Shown here piece after piece: positions 13,901-24,600 of a DNA stretch of 64,000 nt. Each line of letters opens with the position of its first letter. The stretch's first letter is position 1. The stretch comes from Acridotheres tristis. Lineage: Eukaryota > Chordata > Aves > Passeriformes > Sturnidae. The translations under genes and the position numbers were made by a program. The notes below the pieces were generated by a model. That model did not search any database. It saw only the letters and a list, made by a program, of their open reading frames with translations, and was not told the origin of the DNA. The stretch spans positions 868,001-932,000 of the forward strand of contig CM072892.1 of NCBI GenBank assembly GCA_037013685.1, read 5' to 3'.

Positions 13901-16900
13901 CTGATCCATCACAAGGCTGGAGCACTCTGGTTAAAGGCAGCAGAATTGGAAGGCTGTTCTCATTAATTTGGTCAGTTAATTAAAGTGATCCTTGAGCACA
14001 TCCTCTGGGGGAGGATGGAAAGGGGTTTGGTTACTCATGTCAGCATCAATCTTAGAGCCATGGAATCACTGGGGTTGGAAAAGACCTCCAATAACCCCAA
14101 CCCTCCCTGGGCACTTCCAATCCCTGCCCACCCTTTCCATGGGGAAATTCCTGCTGCTCTCCACCCTGAGCCTGCCCTGGCCCAGCCTGAGGCCGTTCCC
14201 TCTCCTCCTGTCCCTGTTCCCTGTTCCCAGATCCCAAATCCCCCCCGGCTGTCCCCTCCTGGCAGGGAGTTGTGCAGAGCCACAAGGGCCCCCCTGAGCC
14301 TCCTTTTCTCCAGGCTGAGCCCCTTCCCAGCTCCCTCAGGAATTCTCCAGTCCCTTCCCAGCTCCCTCAGGAATTCTCCATTCCCTTCCCAGCTCCCTCA
14401 GGAATTCTCCATTCCCTTCCCAGCTCCCTCAGGAATTCTCCAGTCCCTTCCCAGCTCCCTCAGGAATTCTCCATTCCCTTCCCAGCTCCCTCAGGAATTC
14501 TCCAGTCCCTTCCCAGCTCCATTCCCTTCCCTGGACACAATCTCCCTGCACCTTTCCATTTTGGAATCACCCCCCTGTAATGCCCCCGTGACTGAGCCAG
14601 TCCCTGTTCCTGATGTCCTGGTGCTGTCCCTGCAGGTACTATGGGAGGAGGATGCTCTTCATCATGATGGCTCATCCTGACTTGGATAAAACACTGGAGA
14701 AGTTTGTGCCAGCCAAGGATTTGCCTTACATTAAGGAAACTGTTGGCAGCCTAAGAGAAAAGGTGTGTGGGAAAGCTCTTGTGGAACACCTGGGCCAGGT
14801 GGATGTGTCCTGGGGGCTGTTGGGTGTGGACAATTCCAGCACTGCAGCCACAATTCCCTTGAATTGTTTTTTTGTCCATGAATTCTTGCTGTGCCTTTGT
14901 GCAGGGCCTGGGGGAGATGCCCTTGGACACACCCTCAGCCAAAGGAAGGCGTTCCCAGACTGGAAATGTTGGACATTTGAGGTCATCCTCTACTTGCAGA
15001 GATGCTCCCATCATCCCAGACAGGTAATGAGCTGCAGTGCTTATCCTGTAAGGAACCTGGCCAAGGAGGGAGCACAGAAACAGCCACACAGGGCTGGCAA
15101 AGTTCAACATTCCTGAAGCAAAAGGAAAGTCTTGACATGTTCAGAAAAACTTTTTAACACAGTGACCAGTTATACTAAAATGGCTTTGTGCATTTTGAAG
15201 TTAATTTGTCAATTGACCACCTATGAAATACAAACTGTACACAAAACACCTGGAATTCACAGTATGGAGCCACAGAGTCATGGGATGGTTTGGGTTGGAA
15301 GGGGCCTCAAAGCCCACTCAGGGCCACCCCTGCCATGGCAGGGCCACCTCCCACTGTCCCAATGTCCAACCTGGACACTTCCAGGGACCCAGGGCAGCCA
15401 GCTCTGGGCAATGCAGATCCAGTGGATCCATGTCAGCACCATCCCAGATGTTGCTGTTCAGACTCATGGAAAAACCATTCCTGGTTGGAGCCACAGCACA
15501 AATTATTCACTTGTACACAACTGCAGACACCAAGGACTTAGTTAGACCCTGACTGGGGATGCTGGAGGGTTTAGATCATACTCTGACCAGTTTTACTTTT
15601 GTTTTATCTTCTTATAAGTTTTATATTGACCTTTTTTATGTCTTGGAGATACAGTAGCAATTTTTGTGCTCAGGTGGATGTGAACATAATGACATTTTGG
15701 ATTACCCCAGGACATTCCACCCATTATTCCATATCATGTGATTGATGCCCAAATGAGCACATTTGAACTTTAAACACACATATCTATACATTGTACATGT
15801 CACTGTATACAAGTACAGTTATTTCAGTGCTCCCTGCCCACCCAGGATATCCCAGGTAGGTCCCTGGGGCCATGACTGGGGCAGCCCTTGTAGTTAAATG
15901 GTGCTGTGGCAGTGACTTTCAGCAGCCAGAGGTTCCAAGCCAGACACTCCACCATGACAGGAATAATGTCCCCCAAATCAAATCCCCCTGAGGTACACAA
16001 CACATTTCTGCATCCCCCACCAGGAGCAGCCAGGCCCCTGAGCAAACCCCCATGGATGGGCTTGTCTTTGCTCAAGGCAGGATTAATCCTTTCCTGCCAT
16101 CCCCTCATGTGCACCACAGGGCTCCCCATAGTTCTAGAGACCCCAGGGCTCCCACTTGGCCTTGATGGAGCCCACATTCCATGGGTCAGTCATGGATGGC
16201 CTGGGATAGTGTCCATGGTGGAGGCCACTCCTTGCTCTCATCTCTTCCCCCATGACCTGAGCCCCCATGGGCCCAGCAGGGTAGAAATACCTGTCCCTTG
16301 TTTGCAGTGCAGATCCACCCATGGCACTGCACTCTTGCAGCCTGATGCAGCTGCAGGATCCAGCAGTATTATGATTTATCCATGGCACTGCACTCTTGCA
16401 GCCTGATGCAGCTGCAGGATCCAGCCCTGCTGTGATTTCCCCATGGCACTGCACTCTTGCAGCCTGATGCAGCTGCAGGATCCAGCCCTGCTGTGATTTC
16501 CCCATGGCACTGCACTCTTGCAGCCTGATGCAGCTGCAGGATCCAGCCCTGCTGTGATTTCCCCATGGCACTGCACTCTTGCAGCCTGATGCAGCTGCAG
16601 GATCCAGCAGTGTTGTGATTTCCCCATGGCACTGCACTCTTGCAGCCTGATGCAGCTGCAGGATCCAGCAGTGTTGTGATTTCCCCATGGCACTGCACTC
16701 TTGCAGCCTGATGCAGCTGCAGGATCCAGCAGTGTTGTGATTTCCCCATGGCACTGCACTCTTGCAGCCTGATGCAGCTGTCTGTCCATCGTTGTGCTGC
16801 TCCTCACCAGCCCAGCTCCCAGGCACAGGAGGGACTTTCACTCTCTCCCTGCCATTCTCCAGCAGCCAGAACCAGTTTCCCTCTGTGCTGCCCTTTTTCC

Positions 16901-19900
16901 ATCTTTCAGCCACTCTCACAGACCAGTGCAGGGGGAGGTGTTGCCACTTTCCAGGGGTGTCCAGAGCCAGCTGGAGGCTTCCAGCTCTGCAGCCTGCCTG
17001 GATCCAGCTTGTCCTTGAGCAGCTTCCATGACTGCCCATGAGGGCTCCATAGAGCTGCTTCCCATTTCCCACTGGCTCCATCAGTGAGGAGAGAGTGTCA
17101 CCTCCCACCCTCTGCTGCCTGCCCCCAATCAATCCCTTTCTGCCCGTGAGGAATGAGATATGAGGAGATATAAGTGAAAAAATAATAGTTTATTAACAGA
17201 ATGCGAACAGGCAAGAGGAAAAAATGTAAATAACTGCTAGATAGCAAAGTGCTAAATCTCATGAACTCCCAGGAAAAAGAAGAGACCCAAAATGCTGGAA
17301 ATACCCTTTGATATCAGACCCAAAATGCTGGAAATGCCCATTGCTATCAGGGGTGTGGGGCTGCTCTGCTCCTGCTGGGATTCCTCAGCTGTGGACAGGC
17401 ACCCACAGAATTCATGCTAAAGGCAGCTCAAACCTGCTCACTGCAGTCCCTCCAAGCTGAGGGAAACACCAAAAATGAAAAGAGAACGCAAAAAGGGAAG
17501 AAAAAAACTTCTGCCTGAGCAAAGACCAAGCAACTGCAAAGCCAACACCACACAGAGAAATCCCACAAAGTGTCTGGGTGGGAGGATTTACAAACACCCA
17601 GGGCAGCACACACACACAGGGTCCCTGAGACAGGACAGGAATACAAAACCACCATGGATCACCCCAGGACACTTCACTTTTCCTCCCTGGCAGGGTGGGC
17701 AGGGCTGGCACAGGGTGCCCAGAGCAGCTGTGGCTGCCCCTGGATCCCTGGCAGTGCCCAAGGCCAGGTTGGACATTGGGACAGTGGGAGGTGTCCCTGC
17801 CATGGGGGGGGGATTTAAGGTCCCTCCAACCCCAACCATTCCGTGGTTTGTGATTCAATGAACTGTAAAAGAAGCACCCCTAAATTTACAGCAAGCCAAA
17901 AACTGCATCCAAAAATTCAGAGTCCAGACTGCAGCGACTCTTCAGGACCAGATTCCTTTAACACACCCTCCACAGTTCAAAATTACAACTGATTCTACAT
18001 TTACTGATACATTTTGATTGCTTATTCCATTCCCCATCCAAGCCTTGTGTTCAGGAATTAGGAGTGAGGTAATGACTGCCTGGATGGTCTGGAAATACCT
18101 GGGCAGAGAGGTGATTCCACAGGTTGTAGAATTCTTTCCATGACTCTCTCAGGAGATCAGGTGCCACAGGAAATTCGTTTCTAAATATTGTAGGAAGAGC
18201 TGTTGGGTTTTCAGCTCAGCATGGAGTGTAGCTGAGGTAACACCTGCTCTGGGCTCAGTCTTTAAAGCACTCTGGGAATAAAGAATTAAACTACAGAAAG
18301 TTTTGGGGGGGTTGTGACCCATTGATGTAAGAGAAGTTCCCATTTGTTCCTGGTCCAGCTGCATTTGGAGCAGGATGGATGTAAGACTTTGGGTACAATA
18401 ATTGCTATTAGGTGATTGGTAACAGCAGTGGGAGTTTTGCATCACTTAGTGGTTTTAGTCTTTTTTGTCTTTACTCAGAGCTAGGAGTAAAAAATACACG
18501 AAGGAAATGGATTTTTTTTGTGTTCAGGCTTGGTTGTTTATTAAATTTTATCCAAAGTACAGAAAGTTCAGCAGGACTTCCAGCCATCTGCTAGAAATGA
18601 GGAAAAATGGAGGAAGATCCAGCTGCTACAAGGTCTCTTAAAGCTAAACAGTGCAATAGAGAATTAACACCGATATTATTGATACTTTTAACCCAATAAT
18701 TAAATTCCCATGACCCTCAGTGTGACACTGAGTGACCAACCAGAAACTGCTGCCTGAAACCATGGAGAAGAAGGAAGATGAGCCCAGAAAGAGACACCAC
18801 CCCAAATCCTCCATCCTGTCCCACACCCATTCCTATATTATAAAACCCCAAATCCCAAACCCTTCCCCATGTGCAATCACACACTTCTATTTCACTGCAC
18901 ACCCGGGATTTTAACTCCATCCCCCAAATGTGGAGCCTTGTCCAAGGGCTCAGCTCCAAAGCAGTGTTCTGCAGGGGGTTAGAAAGCACAGAAAGCTCAA
19001 AAACCCCCAGGTTTGTGGCATCTAACAGTGATTTATTTTTCACTCACCATGTTTAAAATGAAACTTTCTGTTCCTTCACTTAGATGGGAAGAGAATGCAT
19101 GAGATGAACCTCTTATGCCAACTGCTGGAATAACATTTCCCTTTGCCCAGGGACAGCACAGAGGCCCAGGAAGCCCCCAGGAGAGCGGCTCCTCGCAGTG
19201 CCCAGGAGAGTGAGGATTATGTCAGGGACCTGGTGGGGGCTCTGAGCTCCAGGGATTTCCGGGAGCGCGTCCGCGGCGTTCGGCAGCTGCAGCACGACAG
19301 CGAGAGCAGCCCAGCCCTGCTGCTCTGCAACATCATCAGGGTAACTCTGCGACTAAAACATTTAGAGCCAGGGTGGAACAGTGGGTGGGGGAGTTTTCTT
19401 CATTAGTGGTTTGTGTCAGTCTCTCCTGTCTTCACTCAGAGCACACGAAGGAAATGGATTTTGTCGTGTTTGGGCTTGGTTGTTGATTAAATTTTATCAA
19501 AAAGTACAGAAAGTTCAGCAGCACTTCTAAAAGTGAGCAAAATGGAGACAGATCCAGCTGCTACAAGGACTCTTAAAGCTCAACAGTGCAATAGAGAATT
19601 AACACCGATATTATTGATACTTTTAACCCAATAATTAAATTCCCATGACCCTCAGTGTGACACTGAGTGACCAACCAGAAACTGACATTTATGAATAAGT
19701 TACTCTGTGATCTAAATTTTGTATTTTGGATGGGATTGAAGACCCTTCCAACCCAAACCACTCTGGGTATAAATGTGGTGTTTGCACCACTTAATTAGTG
19801 GCTTGTTTGTAGTTTTTTGTTTTCACTCAGAGTCAGGATTAAAAACACGAAGGAGATGAATTTTCTCCTGTTTGGGCTTGGTTGTTTATGAAATTTTATT

Positions 19901-21576
19901 TAAAGTACAGAGACTTCTGTAACATTTCCAGCTAAAAGTGAGCAGAATGGAGCTGAATTTAGCTGGTTACAAGGTGTTTTAAAACTAAACAGTCCAATAA
20001 AGAATTAACACTGATATTATTTATATTTTTGACCCAATAACCAAACTCCTGTGACCCTCAGTGTGACACTGAGTGACCAACCAGAAACTGCTGCCTGAAA
20101 CCATGGAGAAGAAGGAAGATGAGCCCAGAAAGAGACACCACCCCAAATCCTCCATCCTGTCCCACACCCATTCCTATATTATAAAACCCCAAATCCCAAA
20201 CCCTTCCCCATGTGCAATCACACACTTCTATTTCACTGCACACCCGGGATTTTAACTCCATCCCCCAAATGTGGAGCCTTGTCCAAGGGCTCAGCTCCAA
20301 AGCAGTGTTCTGCAGGGGGGCAGTGCCTGACAGCACAGAAAGATCAAAAATCCCCAGGAAGTTTCTGGGATCCAACATGAGGCCCCTGAGTTTTCTCAGA
20401 AGTCTTGGCTCCTTCTTGGATGAAGGACAGAGAGCATTGAGGAGCAGGGGGTCTGTGTAGGGCACTAAGGGAGGAAAGGAAGGGAACAGGAGGGAAAATG
20501 TGGAGTTTGTCACTCGGGGCACTTGTGAACAGGAGTTCAAAAAGTAATTTTGAACACTTTTGAAGCCCTGAGAAGCTGTGGCTGCCCCTGTATCCCTGGA
20601 AGTGTCCAAGGGTGAGGCTTGGAGCAGCCTGGGGTGGTGCAAAGTGTCCTTGATGATGGCAGGGGGTGGAATGGGATGGGCTTTAACATCCCATCCCAAC
20701 CAGTCTGTGATTCCATGATTTCTGGAATCCTTGTGCTGTTTTTCATGCCACTCTTGGGTAAATATCAAAATATAGAATAGCTGTGAAAAGAAACAGAGAG
20801 GATTAATGAAGAACTGTAAAATTGTGAAGTAGAGTTGCAAGTTTTTGTGTGGGAGAAGGTGAGGAAAGTATTATGCTAAATTTATTGTGCTGAAGCTCAG
20901 GATGAGGATCCTGTCCAAAAGGAAAGGAGGTTCTGTAGGAGAAAGAAACATCCAGCAGCTGTAAATTAAAGACAGGTACAATGAGAGGAAACCCAAGCTT
21001 GTCCTCCAGCAGTGCCATGTTTGTGTGCAATGATGGAATTCTGCTGTGGAACCTCCTGGTATCCAAAGTGTGGAGGGCTTTGAAACCTTTCTGACATTCC
21101 CTGTGCTGAACAGAGCCATGTCTCCCTAAAAATCCTGCCTGGCAGAAAATCTGAGCCACAGGGAGAGTTCCTGGAGTCCATTGCACTGCAGGGGTTCAGA
21201 TCAGATCAAAGGGGTTAAAACAGCAAATGTTGCTTGATTTGCTCAAAAAATGTTCCCAGGTATTTTCATATCCCAGAATCCCAGAGTGGGTTGGGTCAGA
21301 AGGGACCTCACAGAAAATCCTTTTCCAAGCCCTGGGGATAGCAGAGCCATCATTTGCCAAGGTGGACAATTAAAGTGTAACAATAAAATAAAATAAAAAT
21401 AATAAAAGTGTAAAATAAAATAAAGCAGGTGATGAGATTTGTCCCTCAGGAATTGATTCCCAGTTCCATGAGTGTTGCTTTTTTTTGTTTTGTTTTGTTT
21501 CGTTTTTTGTTGTTTTGTTTTGTTTTGTTTTGTTTTTGTTTTGTTTTGTTTTTTTGTTTTGGTTTGGTTTGGTTTG

Positions 21577-21607
<31 letters not shown>

Positions 21608-24600
21608 GTTTTTTTGGCAGATCTTTGATGCTTTCAAGCCTCGTTTGCACGACTCCAACAGCAAAGTGAACCAGGTGGCTTTGGAGGCCCTGCACAAGAT
21701 GATTCCACTGCTCAAAGATAATTTATCACCCGTGATCAACATGTTAATTCCTGCCATAGTGGACAACAACCTCAACTCCAAAAATCCAGGGATTTATGCA
21801 GCTGCTACAAACGTTATCCAGGCTCTGTGTCAGCACTTGGGTGAGCAATTTCCCCTCTCTCTTAATTGGAAACAGTTTTAATTGTGGTGTAAATTGTAAA
21901 TTGTAAATTGTAGTTGTAAATTGGAAGTGTTACTCTTTACAAGAGCTTCACAGAGTTGTTACAATGTGGAAAAATCATTGCGTTTATTCTTACCACACAA
22001 ATTACCTCGATATTGCTCAGTAGTGCCTTGGTTATTTTTCCACAGAATTTTCTTATTTACCTTTTCCCATATTGGTTTTATTTCCAGATAATTTAATTTC
22101 CCATTTAAGAATTTAACATATTTTATTCTTTGCCTTTAGACACGTCCCTGCTCCTGCAGCCATTCTGCACAAAAGCCCAGTTCCTGAGTGGGAAAGCAAA
22201 GCAGGACCTGACAGAAAAGCTGGCTGGTAAAATGCTCTTTTCCTTTGCTCCTTTGGTTGGTTGGGTTCTCTTAATTAGGGATATTAATTGCAAGGTGGAG
22301 GTGGCTCTGTACCTTCCCTTCTGCCTCAGGAGGTTGTGCAGCAGTTGTCACATTTCAGCTCTTTCATGGAAATTGGAGCTACTGCTGACAAAACAAAGGA
22401 TTAGTATTGGTATTAATATTTGTATTATACAGTCAGATGAATTATCTATAAATACCTGGAATTTATAAATATTTATAAATATATTAAAGATTTAATTTAC
22501 ATTTAAATACCTCATATATTTAAATATCTTAAGGATTAACATTTATAAATACCTTAAGCATAGGATAATTTTAACATTTTTTATTCCCTCTCCTAGTGCT
22601 CATTCCCTCACGCTCTTGCCAGGAATCCAAACTGGTTTGGGGACCTTAAATCCCCCCCAGAGCCACCCCTGCCATGGCAGGGACACCTCCCACTGTCCCA
22701 ATGTCCAACCTGGCCTTGGGCACTGCCAGGGATCCAGGGGCAGCCACAGCAAATCTGGCAATTCCAGCCCAGCCAGCAATTCCTTGAGAAAAGCTGAATT
22801 TCCATGTTTTAAATGAACAAGGAATGCCTTTATGGGAAATGTGCTTGAACCAAACATTTCCTTGGCTCACTCTCAGAGCAGTTCTGTGTGAAATGGAGCT
22901 CAGTAACACAATGGACAGGCTGTTCTTGAAATCTCCCTAAATTTATGTTTTCTGAGGGTGTTAAACAGCCTTTAAACAGTCCCTCTCTTGCTGGGATCTG
23001 TGCAGTGCTCTGTATTCTATATCAGAAGAGGCTGTTCTGGCAGAGAGGGAAACATTTGCTAATGAAACACTGAATTCATGCTTGAGGATCTATTCTAACC
23101 AAAATGATTCTGTGGTTTAATTGTCCAAGTAGGCAAAATATTGAATCCTATAAACATATATATTTATTTTTATACATTTTTCATATATATGTGCAGAGCC
23201 AGGAGTTGGACTCGTGATTCTTGTGGGTCCCTTCCAGCTCAGGATATTCCATCATTCTATAATTCTATATTTACAGTATAAGGCTGATTTTTGCTTAAAT
23301 ATCTACTGCTTATATGTGAGATAGAAGGGAAATTGGAAATTACAGACCTTACAATGTGAGAAATAGAGAATACTGAAAAAAAACCCAACCTAAAATCCCT
23401 TTTATTTATTTTAGTTTGTTTAGCTTAATGGTAAAGTTTGATTATCAGCAGCACTGGTGCTCCTGTGTAAACTCCTGGGAGAGGATAAAGGGAGTGGTTG
23501 TGGAAAAATCTGGTATTTTTTTATGGGAGCTGATGATGTTGCAACAGCAAACTCTTGTGTACAGCAGCAGTTTGAGGAGATGATTTAAGGGCTTTTAAAC
23601 CACTCTCAAAGGCAGGCATCACATCAAAATTGTGAAATTGTAATTTAAATGAACACTTTATTCTGACCCCTGCTTGCAGAGCTGGTGCTGGAGCTCAAAA
23701 CTGGGAATCCCATCAGAATTGTAATTTAAATGAATATTTTATTGCAGAGCTGGTGCTGGAGCTGTACCTCTCTCAAAGACTAGGATCTCATCTAAATTGG
23801 AATTTAAATGAATGTTTTATTACAGAGCTGGTGCCAGAGTTGTACCCCTCTCAAAGACACAGTTCCCATCTAAACTGTAACTGAAATGAATATTTTATCC
23901 TGACAGAGCTGCTGCTGGAGCTGTACCTCTCTCAAAGGCAGGGATCCCATGAAAATTGTAACTGAAATGAATATTTTATCCTGGCAGAGCTGAGCTGGTG
24001 CCAGAGTTGTACCCCTCTCAAAGCTGGGGATCCCATCTAAACTGTGACTGAAATGGATATTTTGTCATGACAGAGCTGATGATGGAGCTGTACCCCTCTG
24101 AAAGCTGGGGATCCCATGGAAATTGTAATTTAAATGAATATTTTCTGTTGATAGAGCTGGTGCTGGAGCTGTACTCCTCTCAAAGCTGGGGATCCCATGG
24201 GAATTGAAACTGAAATGAATATTTTCTGTTGGCAGAGCTGGTGCAGGGGCTGTACCCCTCTCAAAGCTGGGGATCCCCTGGGAATTAAAACTGAAATGAA
24301 TATTTTCTGTTGGCAGAGCTGGTGCAGGGGCTGTACCCCTCTCAAAGCTGGGCATCCCCTGGGAATTAAAACTGAAATGAGTATTTTCTCCTGGCAGAGC
24401 TGGTGCAGGGGCTGTACCCCTCTCAAAGCTGGGGATCCCCTGGGAATTAAAACTGAAATGAATATTTTCTCCTGGCAGAGCTGGTGCAGGGGCTGTACCC
24501 CTCTCAAAGCTGGGGATCCCCTGGGAATTAAAACTGAAATGAATATTTTCTCCTGGCAGAGCTGGTGCAGGGGCTGTACCCCTCTCAAAGCTGGGGCTCC

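Noticed and set aside
16319..16785. CRISPR-like direct repeats
   Set aside because: The units are contiguous with no unique spacers, and the window is a vertebrate nuclear genome.
16134..17132. 332-codon minus-strand frame with repeated ASGCKSAVPWGN blocks
   Set aside because: Generated by the 61-base repeat, which shifts frame every copy but has no stops; no gene evidence.
15850..17250. Internal gag/pol/env region of a provirus between the 61-base repeat and a possible LTR
   Set aside because: No conserved retroviral protein motif is visible in any frame; only an LTR-like poly(A) region is suggestive.
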